Source: Utricularia gibba (Eukaryota > Streptophyta > Magnoliopsida > Lamiales > Lentibulariaceae). Taken from it: a stretch of 64,000 nt of DNA. A program made the position numbers and the translations under genes. Under the pieces are notes generated by a model, which was not told where the DNA came from, made no database searches, and saw only the letters and a program-made list of their open reading frames with translations. The DNA lies in contig NEEC01000013.1 of assembly GCA_002189035.1 (NCBI GenBank), positions 1,922,001 through 1,986,000 on the forward strand, given 5' to 3'. Below, one piece after another: positions 48,601 through 59,018 of the stretch. How positions within the stretch are numbered: position 1 is the first letter of the stretch; each line of letters begins with the position of its first letter.

Positions 48601-50140
48601 CTTGTTTTCAACAATTCTTAGAGTTACAGAAAGAAAAGCAAGGATTTGTCGGGGGAAGCCTCACATGGCTACCTTAGGTCAAACGTTGAAGTTAAGAAAG
48701 TCGAGAGAAAGCCTTCTTCCCCTGACAATACAAGGCAAGATTCTGCTTCCAGCATAGATCAGCATTCCCAAAAGGAAGCTGATTGTGGTTCAATTAAACA
48801 TGTGCAGTCTATGAACAAAGTGTATGTGGGCGGCCTTTCTTCTCATACCTGCGGAAATGGGTCCTTGCGTAATTGTCCCTCAGCCCGGAATACTGCAGAA
48901 GATGGCTCACAAATGGTCACGCCGCATCTAACCTTACCTGGTTTGTATCTCAGAAAAGCTAGAAGTTCGAAAACTGTTCATTCTCGTGATTTTCCCTTCA
49001 CTTGCAATCTTTAAAGGTTTGATCGCTGAGATTATGAGTGGGGGAAACCGTATGACATACGAAGATCTTTGCAATGCTGTCCTTCCGGTATTCTCACTCT
49101 TGCCTGGAAATATGTGTTTACCTTCCGTGAGAGATATTTTCTGGTATACGTCCCCTAGGGTTAAGTTTTAATTTGCATTTTGCAGCATTGGCCTCATCTA
49201 AGGAAGCACAATGGGGAGAGTTATGCATACTCAAGTCACTCGCAAGCTGTTCTTGACTGTCTAAGGAACCGTAGTGAATGGGCTCGTTTAGTTGATCGGG
49301 GCCCCAAGGTACAATCTCAATGCTATCTCCTGCCTGCACCTGAGACACATTTGTGCACGCATGCAGTGACCCCCGTTCACTGTTATACCTTCTCTTAGAT
49401 CTTATAAAACACGTAGCAATGAACAAAGATATTGTTATGGATATTCCATCTTCTGGTACTTGATTGTTCACTAGATGTAATAAAACTGTAACTTGTGCTA
49501 TTATCTAGATTAGGGCTGATGCTAAGATCATCGGTCCTATCAGATAATTTGTTTCACCTATAGTCCTGGGTTACTCCTTGGTGGACTCACCACACAAATT
49601 CACGAAAAATGTTCCATGCACTTGCCTTACCATTGGCATCCCATGGGATCTAGGGGATGCTTATTTTTCTTCCCTGATTGGGGCTTTTTACAGTTGCAAA
49701 CTTGTGAAACATATGTCTCTAATGTGGACTTTTTTTTTTCATGGGTGCTCGTATCCCAGACTAATGCAGGAAGAAAGAAGCGGAAAAATGATGCAGATTC
49801 TTTTAGTATGGAGTTAGAGGAAAGTGAAGAGACTAGAGTGAAAGTTGCAAGGAGCGAAGGGAGTAACAAGAGTCTGGAGTCCCACCAAGAAGACGTTCCC
49901 AAAGGTAGAAGACAAGCTAGGAAACGAAGGGGCCTTGCTTCACAGGAAAGAGGTGGCATTATGACAAGGCAGCGAAGGGCTGATATGGAAAGTGATTACG
50001 AGAGCGAATCCTCCAAGGAATCCACTGAAGATGATGAATCCAGCGAAGAAGAGGAAGAGGATGAAGACGAGGACAATGATGACGATGGAATATCAACAGT
50101 TAGGAGCGAGGCTTCTTCTGGTTCCGAGGCTACCCATTAG
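45687..50140 (+). CDS. Large PHD-finger protein (At3g20280-like), apparent 1-bp frameshift
   Basis: Eight exons: 45687-46604, 46718-46995, 47234-48307, 48382-48504, 48622-48940, 49017-49087, 49186-49308 and 49760-50140 (about 1,095 aa). The N-terminus has a PHD finger (VDCICGVNFDDGEEMVDCDE...VHTRCSRYVKSEKSFSCDKC), then the block KLWTDIPMEKRVHVQG and LWNCAGYVPKQFTFQYTEFP, which resembles part of a BAH-like module. A long Ser/Asn-rich region follows. Near the C-terminus MSGGNRMTYEDLCNAVLPHW begins a winged-helix-like segment, followed by a basic stretch (KGRRQARKRRG) and an acidic tail. A chromatin-reader role in the nucleus is inferred. The G run at 46080-46085 needs one more G to link the PHD part to SKMSSIFGPRLWNCAG; the other exons are intact. 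The gene is longer than the Arabidopsis relative. Confidence 0.88.
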
Positions 50141-50538
50141 TGTCTTCAACTCCCAGTAAAGCATCATCTTTTGGTTGAACATCCCTAGGCTGGGTAATAC
50201 AGATTACTTCCAGTGGAGAAGGGGAATCAAATGCTCTCTCTCTCTCTCTTGAAGAATCTCCTTTCCTTCCGAGCGTGAACGCAGATGCGCCGTGTCTACA
50301 CTTTGGACCGAGGTAAAATCATAGAAATCCCTCTTGTCGATGCTACTGCCTTGAGATTTGTACAGGATGGGGCCCTCCCTGCCCTCAAGTTTGAAATGTA
50401 CGGTACGCACATGCATATATCATATATGCTTTACAATTTACAATGGTTGAGAATATTAAAAAGTAGGAAGTTGGTTACATCAAAAAGGGGGGTTTCTATG
50501 CCTTCTCTTTTAGTCAGTGTTACTTTTGATGTAACATT
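50141..50538. other. 3' flanks of PHD gene and WAT1 gene
   Basis: A short spacer between converging genes. It contains a CT microsatellite at 50234-50249. Confidence 0.6.
50234..50249. repeat. (CT)8 microsatellite
   Basis: About eight CT units in the probable 3' UTR of the large PHD gene. Confidence 0.9.
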
Positions 50539-52073
50539 CTAAGCCTGTTGGCGTAGTGAAGTTTGTGGTTCGATACATATGTTGATGATTTGTGATTCCT
50601 TATCTTCTTCTCCTTGATGCCGTTCTTTTATCTGTTCACCTGAGTTGTTATCCGTTTCCTGACTCTTCTTCATGTCTCTGTCTTTCCCCATAACAAAAAG
50701 TACAGCCCCACAATCACGGTGCCTGATCCCAGTACACTGCACAAAAAGGGTAACTGCAGAGTTAGGTAGCTAGAGGTGGGAGCATGGGAATTGTTACAGA
50801 GCGAGGGATCCATGTAACCAACCTTCCAAGATGCAGCTGCTCTCTAAACACTGGGACCTCATAAGCAGCCGCCATGATCTGTACCAGTGGACTGAACGCC
50901 GCTGTGAAGACTGCGCCGCGCTTTTTGACGCACCACGACATTCCCGCGAAGCACAATCCTGATGCTACGATTCCCTGCAAGGTTCTTCCTTGTCATAATA
51001 CCACTCATCCACTTCAGAAAGTGGTGATCGTATCCCCAGCAGTACACTCGACTCAGTGGGTTGTTGTACTTGGAAACAAGTTGGGTAGAGTTCTTACCGT
51101 GAAGAGAATGATGAGTATGTCGGAATGCCTTTTGATGAACCAGACGGAGGCCTCCCTGTTTGTAGACAGACACAGAATGGCTGATTGCAGAGCACTGAAC
51201 AAGGACATGAAGGCCGTGCTGGAGTATGGGAAGGGATATGCTTTGCCTAATCTTGTCTGCAGGAGGAACCACGACGACCAGCACAAAGTTCCTCCAACCA
51301 GCGCCATTGAACCAAACAGCCATTTCCTTGAGTTGGAATCGACCCTCTCTTCCTTGGTGAAGTGAATCGATGGTGTTTGTCTGGAGCAGGTCAAGAGGAT
51401 CACGCCTGCAATGCACACCAGCGCACCCACAAGCTTTGCGATCCCACTCTTCTCCCTCACATTCACCACTTCTTGGCTGCATGCATACACACCAAAGGTC
51501 TTTGGTTCTTGTGAGACACCTGTTTTGGTACTGTAAGGACGAAAGGGGAGAATGGTGCGTGCATCTTACCCCAGGAGCAGAGCCATCACGAACGTGAAGA
51601 CGGGCACCATGTTCAGGAAAGCGCATGCAAATGTGGCAGATGTGCTTTCTATCCCTATAAGGAAGAGATATTGGGACACCGTTGCCCTGCAGATCGATCA
51701 AACAGTTTTCGATGTACACAGAAAATATGCTGTTCATGAACTGGGATTGTGAACTCACCCCAGTATTGCACTGAGGAACAGTTGACACATGATTCCGAAA
51801 GTGAGTCCAGGATGGTTCTTCCTGCAAGGACACCGCCACCACATTTAATCTAAGATCAAATACACAAGGAATAAGAAGAAGAAGTAGCAACCCCTCGAGG
51901 AAGAAGGCCACTGGAGCTAGAAACAGAGTGGCAACAAGTTGCCGGTATGTTACGAAGACCAGGCGATCAAATCCTTCATCAACAAGCTCTTTCACAAGTA
52001 CGTTACTAACAGCGAAACCCATATCAACAACTATCATCACAATTACAGGATACCATCTGACCATCATCTTCAT
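50539..52073 (-). CDS. WAT1-related (MtN21/UMAMIT, EamA-type) transporter, apparent 1-bp frameshift
   Basis: Six exons on the minus strand: 52073-51892, 51821-51759, 51686-51570, 51476-51098, 50974-50823 and 50736-50539 (about 363 aa). It has ten hydrophobic segments in two EamA halves. Family signatures include LVFVTYRQLVATLFLAPVAF, ATFACAFLNMVPVFTFVMAL, GIVASGLCFAGMSWCVKKRG, VFTAAFSPLVQIMAA and VLGSGTVIVGLYFLLWGK. Relatives export amino acids or move auxin at plasma or vacuolar membranes; the substrate cannot be told here. In the last exon the AAA run on the coding strand (plus 50683-50685) needs one more A. Without it the protein ends a few residues after LLWGK; with it a polar tail of about 40 residues follows. 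That makes the change mild even if real. Confidence 0.9.
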
Positions 52074-53598
52074 TCTTTGCCTTGAGACGGAGGAGTTACA
52101 GTCTTATGATCTCTATATATAAGAAGAAGGTGGTGATGGAGGGAGGAGGAAACAAGAAAGGGAATAAAAGGGAGAAGGTAGAGAGAGAAAGCTTCAACAA
52201 TTGCTTCTCTCCAAGTTGCAAAGAGCATCTGGGACTGTGTAATGGGCGTAAATGGCTTGGGATATCGGCATCCAATTCCAAGGTGAAATGGAATCTTTCC
52301 AACCATGGGGACATCAAATCCTATTTCTTAAAAACGTGCGAAATTCAAAGCAACACAGTCAAAAAGGGTGTTGCCTTCAATGAACGGAGCAGAGAGTAGT
52401 GGAGTTCGCAGTCCCTTCCTTCCTAAAGAACAAAGGCTAGCAGCCCCTTGGTTCCAGTAAATGTGTTCAGCATCCATACATCTTGTTAGTCCAGTTGCTC
52501 AGAAATACAAACATGTATATGTTGAACCGAGCTCTGAAACTACAACATAGAACTGGCAGAATGATCTTCAAGAAGCCGAGACTAGGAGATTGTAGAACCT
52601 TGTAGATCTTCAATGAACAGAGGATGATATTGGTCTGTATAACAAAGCTGATGAACCAGCGCTGGGTCGCCAAACCCATTCATCTAGCCTTACAAATAAA
52701 ACAAGTATTGGCGGCTTGTCATCTCACCTTCATTTCAGAAACCGTGGCTCACAACGAGATCACCAAAGACTTGATCTTGCTAACAGCAAGCGTGAGGCTG
52801 CTTGAATATCCACTCATCTGCACATCCACCCGTTTCATAGATGTCAATGAAAATGCTCACTGCCTGCGGATTCAGGAAAACTGGCTGGCTGTTTTTAGCT
52901 ACCTACCTTTCCTATACGAGGATGTTCTTTAAACTTCTGGAGAGTGTTTCTCACATGCGACATAGCTCCCAAGCATATTAAAGCATCAGCCACATCATCA
53001 ATCCCAAATCATACTCATTTTCACTAAGAACCAGCTGAAAACTATTCATTCCTGCGTACGCAGCAGTTGATCTCTAAGTGCAAGCTTTCAGCTAACCCGC
53101 TACCTGCACTTCCACATAACATTCATGGCAAGGATATTCAAGTTGTGGCTGTTAACCCGTTTAAAGAACAAACGGATTAGAGTGGCTGAATTGAATTGAA
53201 GGAATCATGTATATAAATACAACTCACATCCCCTATCGGTTCAAATCGCCTTCAATTGGTTTCTCTGCGACAAAAAGCGGCGAAGAATGTCGGGAGCAGG
53301 GCCGATGAAACGCGCCGAGAATCCGATGCCTGAAGCAGGGATTTCGATGGTCACGGCGTCGCGCCGGAGTATGACCACCAAGAATACCCGCCATTGCCGG
53401 CAACCGGAGGCAGCTTGGGAAGAAAACATGCATACATTACAAAATTTTAGAGAAATCAGAATAATAATAATAAATAATAAATAATAAATCACTTCTTTTC
53501 TAATTAAATATTTGTTTTATTCGTCTTCTGTTTGTGAGTTGTGGAGTGGTGCCAGCCACAGGGAAAGGCCACCAGGATAAGGCAGGTCTCCGGGCGAG
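52074..53598. other. Shared upstream region of WAT1 and YCED genes
   Basis: A divergent spacer of 1.5 kb. A GC-richer patch at 53,230-53,440 is open on both strands for 60-80 codons but shows no known domain. No other feature was recognised. Confidence 0.5.
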
Positions 53599-54765
53599 AT
53601 GGCCGCCGGAGTTGGGCACTGGTTTCCATCTTCAGTCTATCGCTGCACCAAAGACCTGAGACTCAGTAGCCATGGAATGTCAGCTACCTGTTCAAAGAAA
53701 AACGAATCTCCACCTCCCATGGTAACACACTAACCTGAACTCTTCTGTTGGATTGCTTACTCATGATGTATCTGTTGATTCAAGGTGGCCAAGAACAGGC
53801 CTAAACCACGGCTGGTCACGATATCGACATCCGACGGCCGGTGGAACGGGAAATGGGACACTGAATACTTGTTCTCCCTCAGGGATCTTGGATTGAGTGA
53901 TGACCTGCTAGATGGAGCTGATAGGAACACCCGAGTTCATGTTACTCTCAGTATCCACAAGGTGAGCTGCACTGCAGCAATAGCAGTTACCACAACATAG
54001 ACTCTGCCATGTTATGATATGCATATAAACAGTGAAGAGTGAAATAGTCTTCACCTTTCAGCATACTGGTCTTGGGCTTTCAGTAGAAGGAAGGCTAAGA
54101 ACGAGCTTCGCAACGACATGTTGCAGCTGTTGTGCCCCTTTTGTAAGAGAGGTGTGCACATCACCAGATTTAGATGTTCTGCAACGGTTGGATACATAGA
54201 ACTGATGCAAGGATAGTGTATGATGAATATCTATCAGATTGATGCCCCATTCAAGGTTTGGATTCTGGCGTCCACTAGGCAGATAAAAGACCCTCATCAA
54301 CAGCTCCCTACAATAGGAGAAGATGATCCCTGTGTAAGAAAGCATTTCACTGCCAATTCAAACTATGTAATCCATCACAAATTTGATGATAAAACTGCAG
54401 GTGATTTTGGTGAAACCTGGATGCGATGCAGACCTTGACTCCGTGATACAGGACACCACCCGGCTTGCCATGAGTGTTCAAGTATTTAAGCAAACGAGCA
54501 TATGACTGCTGTTGCATATCATTCAGAGCTGATGATGCATTCTTCACTGGGTTGCAGGAGACTTGCTCGGAGTCCTGTGAAAAGGCGGAGCCTCGCCTAC
54601 AGTGTAAGTGATAGTAAACAAACAACAGAATCTCCTTATGTCCAAGCCGCTAAAGGTTTCAAGAGGGTTGTTTCAGATTTCGGACCAAAAAATACGGCTT
54701 CAATTCATAGAAGGTGGTCTAAACTACTGGAGCTGAAGAACAACGGCTTCACCTCGGATAAATGA
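53599..54765 (+). CDS. YCED/DUF177-family protein, probably plastid rRNA accumulation
   Basis: Seven exons: 53599-53721, 53785-53961, 54062-54151, 54238-54333, 54401-54481, 54558-54603 and 54677-54765 (702 nt, 233 aa), all in phase. The DUF177 wording is clear: WDTEYLFSLRDLGL, HTGLGLSVEGRLRTSFATTC, CCAPFVRE, IDAPFKVWIL, IGEDDPC, VILVKPGCDADLDSVIQDTT, and ETCSESCEK followed by the plant-typical end ASIHRRWSKLLELKN. Bacterial YceD influences 23S rRNA accumulation, and plant DUF177 proteins have been linked to chloroplast 23S rRNA processing. The first 40 residues resemble a transit peptide. The cysteine pairs CCSCC and CSESC could bind metal (inference). No transcript support is available; the start is the only ATG that fits. 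Confidence 0.9.
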
Positions 54766-55178
54766 CCAGCCTTGTGGTGCTGGTTCCGATTGGCGTAAGC
54801 TACAGGAACTTTGAATCAGCTAGAAATATACATCAATTCCTAGAGAAACAACGTTACAGACGATGGCTTGCATGGTTGCTGATTTCAAGTATCATATACA
54901 ATTACTAGATGCAAAGAACGCATGGATCTTATTACCATCTATTAAACCAAGTGTTTTCACATGATTTGGTAATTAGGCTATCGCAGAACAAGGAATTATT
55001 GCACATTGAATCAAAAAAAAACTGAGTAAAGCCCTGGATTGTGATGAATTATTCATAAGCACGCACAATCAGTGACCTGAGATCCTACCAAATAAATTAG
55101 AAAAGAACAACACAAGTTTCGTCTTCAGCTGAGAACAACAGCTACAGGATCTCAAGTGACCTGATATTTGTAAGCATA
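54766..55178. other. 3' flanks of converging YCED and RING genes
   Basis: An AT-rich spacer with no recognised gene. Confidence 0.6.
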
Positions 55179-57091
55179 CTAGGTCCTTTCAGAAGTAGAA
55201 ACTTCAGTGCTGCATACAGGACATACCTACACAAACAATCAACCAAACATTGTCTCAACGGAATGCCAAAGAAATTTCAAGATTCGAGTTTATGTGCTCA
55301 TGTATGCTAACGGTTGAGTATTGATAGTTTTTTTATTTTATCAGTAACTGAGTAGAGATAATATTCAACATTTATATACATGCTACTCAACATTATTTAA
55401 CAAAAATATACCTTGTTTATCCTCAACCAATTATTTATACATTCTGGATGGTACAAATGTTTGCATGACAGAGACGTCAAGGTGTCGCCATCTTCATACT
55501 CTAACCTACATATAACACAGCTGAAACGCCACAATGGATTTTCTTAGCATTACACAACAGACAAGGGAATCTAATAGGTTGCACATTATTAACATGTAAG
55601 AGAGCACGTCTAATGACACTCACGAATCACAGCCTCCCTCATCTGCGCCTTCTGACTTATATTTGATAGAAGGCAATGAAGCAATTGTATCAGAAGATAA
55701 GCCTCTACTTTCAGTTCCAACAACATCACCAAGGGCAAGCAACTCCTAAAAACGTGAATTTAAATTAAAGGGATCCACAGTACATATAATTATGATTCCA
55801 TAATACTTGCCTCATATGACAGTTGGTCAGGATCAATATCCTCCCAGGTATCCTGATGTTACACAAGTTCACCAGAAAATAAGCAAGGCATGGGAAAATG
55901 TTGTTTTTATTAAAAAATGCTTCCGGAAAAGAAAGGGCCAAAAAGCTCAATCATACTTACCTGAGAAGTACCACCAAGCAGATCCTCATCCTCATCTTCA
56001 TCTTCATCCTCATCTGCAGCCTCTTCCTCTTCTTCATCATCTTCACCCAACCCAATGACTACTATAGATTAATTGAATCCCATCAGAAAACATTTTGACT
56101 TTTGAGATACAAGTGGTGGGCATGGATAAAAATAAAAAATAAAACAAGAAAACGAAAGTGACTAACTCGTATTTTCATTTATCCCAGCCATAGCCAGCAA
56201 CCTAGCTGCCATTTCCCGATCTTCCGCATCCTGCAAGGCTCTTGCATAGGCCTCATCACTAGAGTAAGCAGAAGGATCCAAATCACCGCTAATGTGTTCG
56301 TTTTCAACTGCTTGTGCATGAGCATTCACATCAAATGCATCTTCCGCCTCTTCATCCAACTCCACGTCCGAGCCATCGTAATCTCCTTCACTAGCATCAT
56401 CATAAGCATTAACATCAATCTCATACTCAAGCGCATAACTGTCGGCATCCCAACTCCCATAGTCACTGTCCTCCCCAGCATCCATCCTCAGCAGCATATA
56501 CGCTCTCTCCTACATGAGAAAGGCATACATATAGATCAAACCAGTGTTTTCCATGACAAGCCGAATACATACCAGGCCAAATTGAAAAGGGAAGGCCTTT
56601 ACAATGCTCTAGCACAAATCACGGGTTTCATGATGGAGCGAGTAAAAACAGTGAAACAAAACAAATGCCATCATCACAAACAATTGAATTTTCAACATAC
56701 GAATTATTCATTTTTTCAACACGCGTTTAAAAGTTATTAAATGAGTCATAACAAAAGAAAGTAGACTGAAACTGTCAAGACTAACAAGGAGCCCCAGGAT
56801 CGCAAGTCGAATCAATTAAGGCATTCAAGTCAAACCATGAATAGCAACAAACAAGCTAAAATCCACGAAATAGCAATTGAAGTCATCGAAGAAGAACAAA
56901 AGTCGATGAAGAAAATTTTCAGGAACCTGCTCTTGAAGAGTGCGGGCAAGGACGAGATCGGCGTCAACTTGACTGAGGTCTGTAAAAGGCGTCCTCCCGC
57001 GGGCGCGACCCGCGTCAGCGTTTTCACCGGGTTGATTAGCGGTAGGGTTTTGTTCTGGCGCAAGGTCGGCGTCGGGATTGCGGTTATCCAT
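55179..57091 (-). CDS. RING-H2 E3 ubiquitin ligase, BIG BROTHER-related
   Basis: Seven exons on the minus strand: 57091-56927, 56509-56167, 56061-55961, 55852-55811, 55745-55624, 55520-55412 and 55226-55179 (930 nt, 309 aa). The C-terminal RING-H2 domain is complete: CVICRLEYEDGD...SLSCKHLYHPECINNWL...CPVC, with Cys3-His2-Cys3 ligands. Before it lies ELLALGDVVGTESRGLSSDT, typical of BIG BROTHER-like ligases, and a very acidic region with DE repeats near residues 175-200. The EDREMAARLLAMAG block and acidic centre suggest a substrate-recognition region. The protein would transfer ubiquitin from an E2 to unknown targets, as BIG BROTHER relatives do in organ-size control. Intron 4 has a good GC donor (GAG|GCAAGT). 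A GA-rich microsatellite at 57116-57146 lies just upstream of the ATG, probably in the leader. Confidence 0.93.
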
Positions 57092-57612
57092 GCTCAGAAT
57101 CTGTAGGGAGGCGGAGACAGAGAGAGAGAGAGGGAGAGAGAGAGGAAACGACGATTGAGAGGAGGGAAGGGGGATTCGAATATCACCGCGTGAAAAGGAA
57201 CATTCCGACTCCGGTCACCGACTTGGGTTCTGATTTATACTTAACGAAGGAGGATGATTATCACTGCATAGGGCTAGCTGGGCTGCTTCCAATCACTTCC
57301 GAAAGATAGTAGACGACCCGCCCCGACCCGAAAAATGACATTCGTCTCCCCTTTCAGAGGAAGAAGCATGTTTTTCGAACCATGGAAGTTTTTCTTAAAT
57401 TAAGAAACAGTGGCAATGGTTGATGAACCGCATCAAATGAACTAGTTTTCTTGCTGTTTGCCAGGCAATAAGGGATAAAAAAGCGATGTTTGCTGAAAGA
57501 AAAGCTTACCTTAACAGCTAAACAAACGCACAAATCTATCAAATGCTACTGCACATTCCATTAAAGACACAGCTGCAGTTCCCCACACAACAGCTCCTCA
57601 ATCTGTCATCAT
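57092..57612. other. RING-gene leader/promoter and prefoldin 3' flank
   Basis: A spacer between the RING gene start (57091) and the prefoldin stop (57613). It contains the GA microsatellite. No other feature was recognised. Confidence 0.55.
57116..57146. repeat. GA-rich microsatellite
   Basis: An interrupted GA tract of about 31 bp on the plus strand, 25 bp from the RING gene start, so it is CT-rich in that transcript's leader. Such tracts are common near plant transcription starts. Confidence 0.9.
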
Positions 57613-58499
57613 CTACTGTGAGCTTGAACTGGTTATGTGCTTCAGCTTTCCCTGCAAAACTGCACCAGCCTCATCTGCAATGCCTTTCTTTTTAGTAGCC
57701 ATCTGCATTTCATGTAGTTGTCAGTGAGATGGATGGCTATGGGGCATGACAAAAACACCACTTGTAAACAGATAAGACACCTCGAGAAGTTGATCGTGAT
57801 TCGATTTAAGCAGACTGATCTTACGCGAACAGTAGTCTCTACCCTCCTCCATTGTTTTCTGGTAAGATATGGAGAAGGATCAGGGGAATGCGACCTGCTT
57901 TTCCACATTCTAGGAAGTACATAGCCTTATGAAAGGCCTGATGATATCCTCTAGTAGCACATACATCACCAGTATAAAATTTAAAAGATTTGTTTCAAAG
58001 TAACCGATGCCCTGAGGAGCAAACCCGATTCCTATGCAGGAAGACCACATCATCTCACGAATCATCTAAAAAGCATGTTCTCCCGGAATCCAAATATAAC
58101 ACAACTGAATTCCATTTTAGCAAATTGGAGATTAACGGAGTACAAGCTAGCCCACCTCAATGAAATAGCCGGTTCCTACATCGATCAACACTTTCTCGGG
58201 ATCATCCAGCGTCCCCGGTACGTAGAGCGACGCCGTCAACGGAACCAACATTTTCTTCCCTGATAAAACTGACGAATCTGAGCCCGCAAAAGAGTGAAAT
58301 AGAAACAAGGTGAGCCCTATAAAAATATTAATAGACCTTGGGGACGGAGGGCGAGATCGCTGAGGGCGGTGGAAGCAAGCTCAAGGCGGACCGTGGCGGT
58401 GCGGATATTGTTTAGACTCTCCTGGAGCAAATTCACCTCTAAATCTGCCTGCTCTTTCAATGCCCTTAGCTGCTCAATGCTCATCTTCTGTATTTCCAT
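57613..58499 (-). CDS. PFD5: Prefoldin subunit 5
   Basis: Four exons on the minus strand: 58499-58337, 58259-58156, 57858-57781 and 57702-57613 (435 nt, 144 aa), close to the usual length. The alpha-type prefoldin layout is clear: an N-terminal coiled coil ([20 protein letters not shown]), the beta-hairpin core ([20 protein letters not shown]...[12 protein letters not shown]), then the C-terminal coiled coil ([20 protein letters not shown]). Prefoldin is a six-subunit co-chaperone that captures new actin and tubulin chains and hands them to the CCT chaperonin. An in-frame ATG at 58553 would add 18 residues; the start at 58499 (MEIQKM) fits family alignments better. No defect was seen. Confidence 0.95.
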
Positions 58500-59018
58500 T
58501 CTTGATGACGCCGTCGCCGTTCCCAGGAATCTTCTCCGCTCACAAATTCTCAAGTGAGTTAAGAACCCTAATCAGGATCCGCCCTAGTGCACAATAGTCA
58601 GTGTGAAGGGATTTGTTTGATCTTTTTTCTTTTCTTTTTTTTTTTGCGGGTGAAAAACATTTTTTAAAAAAAATATGCCGATGAAAAATTTAAAGTGAAT
58701 TTCCTAATTATCAATTTATCTTCTTTCATCTTTATTATATATTGGGCTAAGTTTCATATGCTGGCCCAAGGCGCGGCGGAGAGACCTTCGACTGCGGCGG
58801 CAATCGTTGCTACAATTTTGTCTTCATATCTGTCACATAGTCCGAGGTTCGATGATTATTGTGTTATCGAAGATTCAAGTTTTTGGAATTTCTTCTTCCA
58901 AGTGTTAATGCATACAGCAATCGATCGCTGGACGTCGTGAGAACAGAAAAGTCTGAAGTTTTTTTTTTTTTTTTTTCGTTAGAACCAGGGTTGGGTAGTA
59001 CTTGGCTGGTGTTTCAAG
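58500..59018. promoter_or_regulatory. Divergent promoter of PFD5 and GRWD1-like genes
   Basis: Only 519 bp separate the two start codons, which point away from each other. TGGGCT at 58743-58748 and GGCCCA at 58763-58768 are site II motifs in opposite orientation near the middle. Both products serve growth (protein folding and ribosome assembly), and site II motifs are typical of such promoters. Co-regulation is an inference. Confidence 0.55.

Noticed and set aside
53233-53492. Overlapping frames on both strands near the YCED gene
   Set aside because: Both strands are open because of local GC content. Neither product resembles a known family, and the YCED gene is complete without them.
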